Of a DNA stretch of 21,565 nucleotides, positions 9,108 through 15,178 are shown in pieces; the first letter of the stretch is position 1, and every line of letters begins with the position of its first letter. Under the pieces are notes generated by a model that saw nothing but the letters and a program-made list of their open reading frames with translations, did no database searches and was not told the origin of the DNA. Origin of the DNA: a virus; the IMG/VR virus record IMGVR_UViG_3300021137_000117, positions 1 to 21,565 of that record; one strand, written 5' to 3'. The translations under genes were made by a program, and so were the position numbers.

Positions 9108-9476
9108 TTAATATTTATCGGAGTCCGTGGTATATCGGCTTTTCATACGATCTTCGTTGCTCATGGATGGCGGTTGTTCGTCCTCATCCTGTTCGACACC
9201 GAGATGTGTGATTTGAAGTTCAACACGGCGGCGAAGAGTTTTCTTGCCATCCTCTTCAACTTCATGCTGACTATATGCCGTGACTTTGGCCATCGCGTCA
9301 AAGGAGACGATGCTGCCAACTTCACAACTTATATCACCGAGTTTATCAAGCTCATCATCGCACAAAGAAATGCAAAGACCGTAAGGGTAGGTATTAACCA
9401 CCGGTTCAGTGGTCATACGTTCCTTTTTTTCTTCGACTTCATCTGGCGTTTTGGCCATGTGAACGAAAGATTTCAA
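9108..9476 (-). CDS. Capsid-stabilising (staple-like) small structural protein
   Basis: 122 residues if translation begins at TTG 9476, which has GGAG seven bases upstream and overlaps the preceding stop; ATG at 9458 (MAKTPDEVEE) is the alternative, with no clear ribosome-binding site. The block YPYGLCISLCDDELDKLG, followed by VGSIVSFDAMAKVTAYS and RRVELQITHLGV, is a small beta domain widely seen in tailed-phage head clusters and often annotated as a capsid-stabilising protein. The C-terminus carries SNEDRMKSRY, closely similar to the C-termini of two neighbouring small proteins and related to that of the scaffold. I infer a capsid-bound role. The family name is from memory of the pattern. 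Confidence 0.65.
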   Translation of the reverse strand: MKSFVHMAKTPDEVEEKKERMTTEPVVNTYPYGLCISLCDDELDKLGDISCEVGSIVSFDAMAKVTAYSQHEVEEDGKKTLRRRVELQITHLGVEQDEDEQPPSMSNEDRMKSRYTTDSDKY

Positions 9477-9823
9477 GGCTCTTCTCCCTTGGTTCCGATG
9501 TCTTTTTCGGAGTGCATGGCTTTGAGTTCTTCACCGTGACGTGCAATCATTTTCTGATGCTCATCAACATGGCGCGCATGAGTGTCAATCATTTCACCGA
9601 CATGACGTTCGCCCATTTCTTTATGCTCGCGGGAGTGACGATCAGCCACTTCACCCCAAGTTGCATCATGGCCAGCCGAAGGACCGGGATCTGGATGTGG
9701 GCCTTCACCATTCATTGCAGGTTTTCCGGCAGTTTCTTTGGCGCGATCTTCGGCAGCACCAATGACTTTTGAGGCCGTACCCTTGGTGTTGGAAGGATGT
9801 TTGTAACGATCTTCACCAGCCAT
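9473..9823 (-). CDS. His-rich protein with four 11-residue repeats, function unknown
   Basis: 116 residues from ATG at 9823, with AAGGAT about nine bases upstream. The first 55 residues are polar and Gly/Pro-rich. Residues 62-105 form four consecutive 11-residue repeats, each starting with Arg-His (R62, R73, R84, R95) and with Glu at the fifth position: RHSREHKEMGE, RHVGEMIDTHA, RHVDEHQKMIA, RHGEELKAMHS. This suggests an amphipathic helix with a hendecad, possibly right-handed coiled-coil, register. The many His residues could also bind metal. It lies in the capsid accessory cluster, overlaps the staple-like gene by four bases, and is probably a minor virion or assembly protein. No enzymatic motif is visible. 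Confidence 0.65.
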   Translation of the reverse strand: MAGEDRYKHPSNTKGTASKVIGAAEDRAKETAGKPAMNGEGPHPDPGPSAGHDATWGEVADRHSREHKEMGERHVGEMIDTHARHVDEHQKMIARHGEELKAMHSEKDIGTKGEEP

Positions 9824-9827
9824 AATA

Positions 9828-10010
9828 TCAATCCTTTTTACCGTATCGGTCTTTCATACGCTGTTCGTTCGATTTTGGGAAGGTTTTTCCCTTATCAGCT
9901 TCAGCGAAATCTTTACCTACAGACTGTTTGATACCGACTTTTTTGGCGAAACTCTTATTGTGAGCGACCGCCTCCATAAGCCGATGTTGTTTTCCGCTGA
10001 CTGAAGGCAT
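9828..10010 (-). CDS. Conserved small basic phage protein
   Basis: 60 residues from ATG at 10010, with an excellent GGAGG five bases upstream. The start MPSVSGKQHRLMEAVAHNKS, then FAKKVGIKQSVGKDFAEADK, matches a very widespread short phage protein found in structural gene clusters. Its role is not known to me. It is strongly basic. The C-terminus SNEQRMKDRYGKKD shares the R-M-x-x-R-Y pattern with its neighbours at 9108 and 10012. The ribosome-binding site overlaps the stop of the preceding gene, so the two are probably coupled. Confidence 0.75.
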   Translation of the reverse strand: MPSVSGKQHRLMEAVAHNKSFAKKVGIKQSVGKDFAEADKGKTFPKSNEQRMKDRYGKKD

Positions 10011-10011
10011 A

Positions 10012-10233
10012 TCAACCTCCGTATCTGCCGGCCATACGAGCCTGATCGGTCATACCGGGACCGGCAGGAGCGCCAGCAGGCATAGGAGCACCAGCAGGGG
10101 CACCACCATCAGCGCCGCCAGCAGCATTCTGCGCCTGAGCCTGAGCAGCCATAGCTGCGGCGTCTTTGGCAGCCTTGGCGGCTGCCGCTTTCTTTTTGCC
10201 GTATCGCTCAACAGCTTTGTCGCGCTTAGCCAT
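10012..10233 (-). CDS. Ala/Gly/Pro-rich small protein with an RYG motif at each end
   Basis: 73 residues from ATG at 10233, with GGGAGA at proper spacing; another ATG five bases upstream is in a different frame. The N-terminal 30 residues are basic and Ala-rich (AVERYGKKK, then KAAKDAAAMAAQ). The middle is low-complexity Gly/Ala/Pro and likely disordered. The C-terminus TDQARMAGRYGG carries the R-M-x-x-R-Y-G pattern shared with the proteins at 9828 and 9108. A flexible linker between two similar end motifs suggests a bridging peptide, for example between two capsid subunits, but that is inference. No catalytic feature is visible. Confidence 0.65.
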   Translation of the reverse strand: MAKRDKAVERYGKKKAAAAKAAKDAAAMAAQAQAQNAAGGADGGAPAGAPMPAGAPAGPGMTDQARMAGRYGG

Positions 10234-10262
10234 TTCATTCTCCCGAATACGAGCCGTTTGAC

Positions 10263-10937
10263 TCAGTTCATTGCGTTCACTTCGAAAAAGTTGAGCAGAA
10301 TATCGGAAGTTGCGGTTGCTGCGTTGCCAGTGACAGCAATCAGGATCGCGCCGCTTTCTACAGCGGTGGTCGCCAAAGGCAAACCCATGCCGCCATGTGT
10401 GGTGCCGACAATGGTTGCGGTTTCCTGTGCATACTGAGTGTTGGAGCCAGCCGCACCATATTTGAAAATGTTAGTTGCAAGCTGCCAGCCAACATTGTTA
10501 CCGGTAGATACACCGGTGGTTGCAACAGTCGTGCCACCAGCACCAACTGTACTACCAACAACAGCCGTTGCAGGGTTAAAAATAATCTTGGCTGTTTTGT
10601 TGTTATTGGTAGCCGCGAATGCGCCGACTGCAGTTAGGGATAGGCCGCGACCAGCAATGTCAAACGCGCTGGCGGGCAGAGCGTAAACGGCCAAAACCAC
10701 ATCACTACCTGTTGCGGCAGGGGATACGCCTGTGCCAGATACGAAACGGTATAGATTACCTTCTTCCAAGAAATAGCCGGTGCTTGAACCGAACTGAGTC
10801 TGCGCGCCTGAAGTCAGACCAGCCGCAGCGCCAGCCTGAACGAGACCCTGAACAGATGTGATTTCGGAGACAGCCGCAGGCTGACCATTAGGCTGAAGGC
10901 CAACTACATAGAGAATTTCGGAGCCTGAGAGTGCCAT
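10263..10937 (-). CDS. Beta-rich phage structural protein (putative head decoration or fibre protein)
   Basis: 224 residues from ATG at 10937, with AGGTG five bases upstream. The N-terminus ALSGSEILYVVGLQPNGQPA is a frequent phage structural motif. The following part is low-complexity Gly/Ala/Ser. From about residue 80 a beta-rich domain begins (VLAVYALPASAFDIAGRGL, then KTAKIIFNPATAVVGS, WQLATNIFKYGAAGSN and a final ILLNFFEV), with the look of a jelly-roll. It sits two genes after the cement protein and before the capsid accessory cluster. It could decorate the head or form a short fibre. I recognise the N-terminal pattern from phages but know no verified function. Confidence 0.65.
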   Translation of the reverse strand: MALSGSEILYVVGLQPNGQPAAVSEITSVQGLVQAGAAAGLTSGAQTQFGSSTGYFLEEGNLYRFVSGTGVSPAATGSDVVLAVYALPASAFDIAGRGLSLTAVGAFAATNNNKTAKIIFNPATAVVGSTVGAGGTTVATTGVSTGNNVGWQLATNIFKYGAAGSNTQYAQETATIVGTTHGGMGLPLATTAVESGAILIAVTGNAATATSDILLNFFEVNAMN

Positions 10938-10961
10938 TTTACACCTATCTTCTGATTAGAA

Positions 10962-11621
10962 TTAAATAAGAACGCCTATACCGCTTTGACGGCCAAGAAG
11001 TTCGGATCGGCTCGTCGCAATTGCGGGTGCCGCTTTATTTGCGGCAGAAACCGGATCTGCGCGGAGTTTTGTTTTGGCTGGCGTCTTAAAAGACGACTGG
11101 CCGGAAATGCGAGTGTTTGACATGACGGGAACATTACCAATTCGCTGTGGCGATTTAAGGTTATCCAATTCCGGCATATCACGAGGCAGAATGCCTTGTT
11201 TCTGATATTGAAGTTCAAGAGCGCGTTGAAGAATTTTGCCCTGATATTCGGCCAATGATTGTGCGTCATCACCTTCTTTAGGACGCATCTGCATTGCAGC
11301 TTCAATGATATTTTCGAATGCTGGTGTTTTCTGAGCCGAAGGCAAAGTGCGAAGCCAAGCACGCATACAGCGTTCGGCAGCTGCGTTTTTTGGTTCCATA
11401 AATTCATTCGGCGGAATTAGACCGCCAGTAACATCTTCAAAACGTGCGCCTTCAGGATAATAAATATCGTCAGGCGACATAAATGCAGCAAGCAGTTCAT
11501 AAATCGGATTTTCAGACTCCGATTCAATTTCAGCATGGCCCTGAAGCGCGCGAAGTTGCTCGCTCAGATATTTCACTTGAGCTTGAAGATCAGAAAAATC
11601 TTCTGTGACAGCGTTTGACAT
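10962..11621 (-). CDS. Hypothetical structural-cluster protein
   Basis: 219 residues from ATG at 11621, chosen because AAGGG lies seven bases upstream; a longer frame reaches 11657 but would start inside the perfect stem-loop and lacks a ribosome-binding site. The N-terminal 30 residues are predicted coiled coil (DLQAQVKYLSEQLRALQGH). The centre is mixed acidic (SPDDIYYPEGARFEDVTGG) with helical segments. The last 50 residues are basic, Ser/Ala-rich and probably disordered. It lies between the cement gene and the second beta-rich structural gene. I do not recognise a family; a minor head protein or an assembly factor is plausible from position only. Confidence 0.65.
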   Translation of the reverse strand: MSNAVTEDFSDLQAQVKYLSEQLRALQGHAEIESESENPIYELLAAFMSPDDIYYPEGARFEDVTGGLIPPNEFMEPKNAAAERCMRAWLRTLPSAQKTPAFENIIEAAMQMRPKEGDDAQSLAEYQGKILQRALELQYQKQGILPRDMPELDNLKSPQRIGNVPVMSNTRISGQSSFKTPAKTKLRADPVSAANKAAPAIATSRSELLGRQSGIGVLI

Positions 11622-11643
11622 AAATTTACCCTTGTGATGATAA

Positions 11644-11668
11644 GGCCGCTGTGACAATCACAGCGGCC
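11644..11668 (-). terminator. Perfect 11-bp stem-loop after the cement gene (weak terminator or RNA-processing site)
   Basis: Arms GGCCGCTGTGA (11644-11654) and TCACAGCGGCC (11658-11668) pair perfectly around a 3-base loop. It begins ten bases after the cement stop codon in the direction of transcription. The bases that follow on the minus strand (TTATCATC) are only partly U-rich, so it may attenuate rather than end transcription, or protect or process the upstream mRNA. Confidence 0.65.
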
Positions 11669-11678
11669 AGAGTTGATA

Positions 11679-12239
11679 TTAAGCGCCGACCGTAAAGTTG
11701 CCAGCGTAAGCAGGCCCGGTCTGGAAGTCTGGACGCTCGGAAACCATACCAGCAAACGAGATCGTACCAGCGGTGAAAGTACCCACTGGGATGTAAGCCA
11801 ACTGCAAGAAACGATACAGTTTCTGGCCAGCTGCGCGACGTGGAATGTCGGGCAGAGGGATGTAGGAGTTGGATGCGGTCAGGTTTGCCAGAGGAATAGC
11901 ACCGGTTTCAGCAATGGTCTGGAAAGTCAGGCCAGAGAAGTTGCCCGAACCCTGCGTATCCACAGCGGCCTGAATAGCGATGTTCAGCGAAGTACCACCT
12001 GCAAAGGTTGTACCGATTGCTGCGTACATCATCAAGCGCTTTGGACCAATGCCGAGATCCTCGCCATAATATGTCGCATTGCCGTCATTGATAGGCGATG
12101 TGGCATAAGTAGAACCGGTATTCATCAAACCTGTTGCCAGATCATAGATGCCGGTCGAAATGACGGTCGAGCTGGTGATGGCCTGAGCCGAACCAGTATT
12201 ACCGCCAGTGAAGATAAGATTGATGTCTGTCTGAGCCAT
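11679..12239 (-). CDS. Capsid cement/decoration protein, Bbp16-like
   Basis: 186 residues from ATG at 12239, with AAGGAAAT about eight bases upstream. It is a compact beta-rich protein immediately after the major capsid gene. Elements such as GIYDLATGL, then GIGPKRLMMYAAIGTTFAGG, LNIAIQAAVD and FQTIAETGAIPLANL, and the late YRFLQLAYIPVGTFTAGTIS resemble the Bbp16 cement protein family of Bordetella phage BPP-1, a jelly-roll protein that clamps capsid subunits together. Stem-loops lie on both sides of the gene (12265-12299 and 11644-11668), which fits a transcript made at high level. The family call is by eye. Confidence 0.75.
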   Translation of the reverse strand: MAQTDINLIFTGGNTGSAQAITSSTVISTGIYDLATGLMNTGSTYATSPINDGNATYYGEDLGIGPKRLMMYAAIGTTFAGGTSLNIAIQAAVDTQGSGNFSGLTFQTIAETGAIPLANLTASNSYIPLPDIPRRAAGQKLYRFLQLAYIPVGTFTAGTISFAGMVSERPDFQTGPAYAGNFTVGA

Positions 12240-12264
12240 GTCAAATTTCCTTTTGTCCTAGAAG

Positions 12265-12299
12265 GGAAAGTGTCTCACCGTTAGGTGAGACGGCTTTCC
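12265..12299 (-). promoter_or_regulatory. Stem-loop containing the major capsid stop codon
   Basis: An 8-bp perfect stem (12272-12279 with 12284-12291) has a 4-base loop that holds the TAA of the capsid gene. A second stem (12265-12270 with 12294-12299, GGAAAG/CTTTCC) extends it past a small internal loop. No U tract follows, so it is more likely a processing or mRNA-stability element than a terminator. Confidence 0.5.
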
Positions 12300-13318
12300 G
12301 TATTAAGGAGCGAGTCAACGATCCGGATTGGAACGCCACGGAAATCGACGATAGGCATACCTTCGTATTCGCGTGGGGTGAGCAGCACGTTTTTATCACG
12401 AATTGCCTGAATGTCCATGTACTGACGAACAGTACGATTGACATACCAAGCTGGACGCATGGCCGGTGCTGGCTGGTTAGGAGCATCAACTTTGGTGATG
12501 CCGGAGATACGACGACCAGCGGTCGGAAGGCGTACAACAGCCTTTGACATCAGGGCGAAAATATCAGGTGGGGTTGTGCCAGCAAGGCCAGCGGTCGTGG
12601 TATCGAGGTTGGCGATACGAACGAAATACTGCCAGTTCTTGATGTGCAGACCGCATTTCCACATGAATAGCGAGGTGTAAGCCTCAAATTCACGCTGGTT
12701 GGCGTCGAAGCCCGGACGAATGTCGCCCTTATCTTCAAACACCAGACCTGCTTTGGAACCTTTGGGATAGAAGCCGAAACCGGTCTGTTCGCCCCAGCAA
12801 GCCAGCCAAATCGAAGCGTTAGAAGAGCCAGTACCACCACCGTCGAGAACGTTTACGGCGTTCTGTGCGTTTGCAGTCGAAACGGTGTTGAAACGAGGAG
12901 CAAGGCCAGTGAACTGAGCCTGTGTCACAAGTTCGTTGCCGTAGAAGAAGGTTGTGGACATCTGCTGAGACAAACCTTCGAGATGGGCATTATCTTCCGT
13001 CAGGCGCAGAGCTGCAACGTTGCCTTCGAGTTCGGCCAGCGAGCGGTCGATACGGGAATAGGCTACGAGTTCGCCAATCGAGTCAGTAACCTGTGCGGTC
13101 GTCGATTTGGTGAATGCAACACCCTGATAGAAGTTGCGCCATGTACCCTGTGGCAAGCCGGTACGAATTGTACCAGTGTGACCGAGGGTCTGGTTGCCTT
13201 CGCGCCAAAGCATGTCGTCGAAGATTTCATTGCACTGGGCGAGCATCTCTGCGATGTCGTCGATGCTACCATCACGACCAACGCGGCGACCCCAGTCTGC
13301 CAAAGTTAGATAGGACAT
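12281..13318 (-). CDS. Major capsid protein, BPP-1 Bbp17-like
   Basis: 345 residues from ATG at 13318, with GGAG seven bases upstream. The N-terminus (LTLADWGRRVGRDGSIDDIA), the block WREGNQTLGHTGTIRTGLP followed by TWRNFYQGV, and STTAQVTDSIGELVAYSRID match a major capsid family known from podophages including BPP-1, with an HK97-related fold. EMLAQCNEIFDDMLW and a MSTTFFYGNE stretch are also typical. About 345 residues is the usual length. The gene follows the scaffold gene after an 83-base spacer, the longest gap inside the operon, and precedes the cement gene. Its stop codon lies in the loop of a hairpin. Confidence 0.88.
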   Translation of the reverse strand: MSYLTLADWGRRVGRDGSIDDIAEMLAQCNEIFDDMLWREGNQTLGHTGTIRTGLPQGTWRNFYQGVAFTKSTTAQVTDSIGELVAYSRIDRSLAELEGNVAALRLTEDNAHLEGLSQQMSTTFFYGNELVTQAQFTGLAPRFNTVSTANAQNAVNVLDGGGTGSSNASIWLACWGEQTGFGFYPKGSKAGLVFEDKGDIRPGFDANQREFEAYTSLFMWKCGLHIKNWQYFVRIANLDTTTAGLAGTTPPDIFALMSKAVVRLPTAGRRISGITKVDAPNQPAPAMRPAWYVNRTVRQYMDIQAIRDKNVLLTPREYEGMPIVDFRGVPIRIVDSLLNTESRLT

Positions 13319-13401
13319 TATACGGCTCCATTTTTAGGACTAGCGCGCTTACTAAGCGGGCTGGGGCGTTCCTGCCGGAACACTTTCTGCGTTTACAAGA
13401 T
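13319..13401 (-). other. 83-base spacer before the capsid gene with two small hairpins
   Basis: Two short dyads are visible: GTTCC/GGAAC (13368-13372 and 13377-13381) and CGCTT/AAGCG (13346-13350 and 13354-13358). I see no convincing promoter. The spacer could set a processed 5' end for capsid mRNA, but this is weak evidence. Confidence 0.3.
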
Positions 13402-14271
13402 TTAACGATTACCGCTATACCTTGCCAAACCTCTTTCTTCGCGCGACATTTTCGGCGCGCTTGGTGGCGGTGCCGGAACCGGTGAAGCCTCTCTACCCAG
13501 AGCCTTACCGATATTATGGAACATCCGCAATAAAAGCGGGTTATTCCCGGCTCCTGTAGCTGTCAGCACATTTTTCAGTGCGATTTGCTGGTCAGGAGAA
13601 CCACCATATTGATCTATTACAGATGCCACAGTTCGCATAGCTGTCACAAGACGGCTTCCACCAATTTCGGGGTCGGCCTTTACTTCAGACTTCCATTGCT
13701 CTTGTTGACGGTTAAAAACATCCCACTGATGCTGTGCAACATTCTTAGCTGCTATTTGCAACTCTGCCAAGTGCATATCTAAAAACTTTTGGCCCATTTC
13801 AGGTGGCACTTTTGCTTCGCTAAGTGCTGTCGTATATTGGCCCATCAGTTCCGGATTCACACTTTCAGGTTTTACACCTTCAGGGAATTGGAATTTATAT
13901 TCAATCGGCTGCGGTTCGACCGGAGCTTCAGTAACAGGGTCTGAAAGTTCTTTAGCCGCATCATCGGCTTTAGGTTCTTCAGCTGCCTGTTTAACGGCCT
14001 CATCTAATAATAAGGACGCAGGAGTTGGTTCTGGCGCATCTGAAGGCTTTGGAGCCTCAACAGGTGCCGATAATTCTGTTGCCGCAGGAGTAGCAACTGC
14101 GGGCGCTATTACTTCTACCGCAGGTGCGGGTGTATTGTCAACTGGTGCAACCGATACGGGTGCACTTGGTATTGATTCAACTGGGGCAGATGCTGGCGCA
14201 GGGGCAGATACCGGCGCAGAACCTTCGGCCAGACCGTCCGGCGCGCGCAAAATGCGTGAATACAAATTCAT
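13402..14271 (-). CDS. Scaffolding protein
   Basis: 289 residues from ATG at 14271, which overlaps the preceding stop (ATGA) and has GAGGTG upstream. Residues about 18-120 are Ala/Pro/Val-rich, acidic and low-complexity. Residues about 125-265 are helical and match phage scaffolds placed before the capsid gene: PPEMGQKFLDMHLAEL, HQWDVFNRQQEQWKSEVKAD, then GGSPDQQIALKNVL and TGAGNNPLLLRMFHNIGKAL. The C-terminus is KMSREERGLARYSGNR, a basic tail of the sort that binds coat in other scaffolds, and it resembles the C-termini of three small proteins near 9-10 kb. No protease catalytic motif is apparent, so scaffold removal probably does not depend on a fused protease. Confidence 0.8.
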   Translation of the reverse strand: MNLYSRILRAPDGLAEGSAPVSAPAPASAPVESIPSAPVSVAPVDNTPAPAVEVIAPAVATPAATELSAPVEAPKPSDAPEPTPASLLLDEAVKQAAEEPKADDAAKELSDPVTEAPVEPQPIEYKFQFPEGVKPESVNPELMGQYTTALSEAKVPPEMGQKFLDMHLAELQIAAKNVAQHQWDVFNRQQEQWKSEVKADPEIGGSRLVTAMRTVASVIDQYGGSPDQQIALKNVLTATGAGNNPLLLRMFHNIGKALGREASPVPAPPPSAPKMSREERGLARYSGNR

Positions 14272-14699
14272 AATACACCTCGTTTAGCGTTTGATTCCAT
14301 TTCAGCTTCTAAAATTTCTATCTTTGTCCTCCACGGACCAGAAGCAACAGGTTCAGAATCAGATTTACGCTCGGATGATTTGGCCAAACGAGTGCGACGC
14401 TCACGCATCATCTGATTGTAATTATTTGGAGCATATTTATCAATTTGATCGACAATATAGCGGCCAATGCTCGCCCGACCATCGCGCTTCATGGCGGCAT
14501 ATACGTCGCCATCCTCACGATAGGCATCGGAATACATATTGCATTCCTCCAGCAATTTCTCAACCCACATGCGACCCGGCGCTGTGCTCATCAAAGCCTT
14601 AACGACTTCCTCATCCCATTTTTGGGCGCGGCCAGCTTCAGTTTTTTCATGTTGGAAACGGGCGGCGTCAATTTCGTCTTGTGCAAAAATATTGTCCAT
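14268..14699 (-). CDS. Bbp19-like phage protein
   Basis: 143 residues from ATG at 14699, which overlaps the previous stop as TGATG; a TTG one codon earlier is a poorer choice. The central segment STAPGRMWVEKLLEECNMY, followed by DGDVYAAMKRDGRASIGRYI and a terminal APNNYNQMMRERR, fits the Bbp19 family of BPP-1-like phages, in which a helical protein is encoded between portal and scaffold. Its exact role is not known to me; position suggests head assembly or portal incorporation. The C-terminal 35 residues are basic and probably disordered. The stop overlaps the scaffold start by four bases. Confidence 0.65.
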   Translation of the reverse strand: MDNIFAQDEIDAARFQHEKTEAGRAQKWDEEVVKALMSTAPGRMWVEKLLEECNMYSDAYREDGDVYAAMKRDGRASIGRYIVDQIDKYAPNNYNQMMRERRTRLAKSSERKSDSEPVASGPWRTKIEILEAEMESNAKRGVL

Positions 14700-15175
14700 C
14701 AATGTCGCACCTGAATAATGCCGGATTTTCTACGAGCCATGACTGAACAAGAATCGCGCATTTTTTCAAATTGCTGCGCGTACATCGACCAGCGAATATC
14801 GCCTCGATGACAGGTGGCCATTTGACGCGAGCCACGCTCGGCATTTTTTAAGCCCTCATATAAGCGCTCATAAGCGAGAACACGCGGCATGACAGATGCG
14901 CCCTCAACAGGCCGAGTTTCTTTCAAATCGCTTGGCCGATTGAAGCCGGAACTTTTTACAATAGCGATCCGCAAACGATCGAGAACCAACACCACGGTTT
15001 TCCAAGCGTCATCTTCACGCAGCACGACAAGATTGGCGGCACCTTCGGCAGCGGTACGCAACGCATGAATGATGACATCGTAACTGTCGGTTTCCAGCAT
15101 TCGAATACCGATTTTATCAAAATCACCCTGCGCTTCCTGATTATCGGGGATGATTAACTTTTCAGAATCACTCAT
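14699..15175 (-). CDS. Hypothetical helical protein between portal and scaffold genes
   Basis: 158 residues from ATG at 15175, three bases after the portal stop, with GGAGGA overlapping the end of the portal gene. The protein is helical and charged: IIHALRTAAEGAANLVVLRE, AWKTVVLVLDRLRIAIVKS and a basic C-terminus (RRKSGIIQVRH). No signal peptide, membrane segment or catalytic motif is seen. BPP-1-like phages have a small gene at this place, but I cannot match the sequence with confidence. Its stop and the next start overlap by one base, which implies coupled translation. Confidence 0.7.
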   Translation of the reverse strand: MSDSEKLIIPDNQEAQGDFDKIGIRMLETDSYDVIIHALRTAAEGAANLVVLREDDAWKTVVLVLDRLRIAIVKSSGFNRPSDLKETRPVEGASVMPRVLAYERLYEGLKNAERGSRQMATCHRGDIRWSMYAQQFEKMRDSCSVMARRKSGIIQVRH

Positions 15176-15178
15176 AAA

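Noticed and set aside
9174-9539. 121-codon plus-strand frame opposite the staple-like gene
   Set aside because: Antisense shadow of a recognised small structural gene; its hydrophobic look results from reading acidic codons in reverse complement.
10976-11407. 143-codon minus-strand frame inside the 10962-11621 gene
   Set aside because: Lies wholly within a gene with a better ribosome-binding site and a more natural composition; no motif.
11673-12284. 203-codon plus-strand open frame opposite the cement gene
   Set aside because: It mirrors the well supported minus-strand gene, has Cys/Arg/Ser-rich composition typical of antisense frames, and no ribosome-binding site or family pattern.
13114-13485. 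Plus-strand open frame across the scaffold-capsid junction
   Set aside because: It overlaps two convincing minus-strand genes and its translation is Arg/Cys-rich with no recognisable motif.
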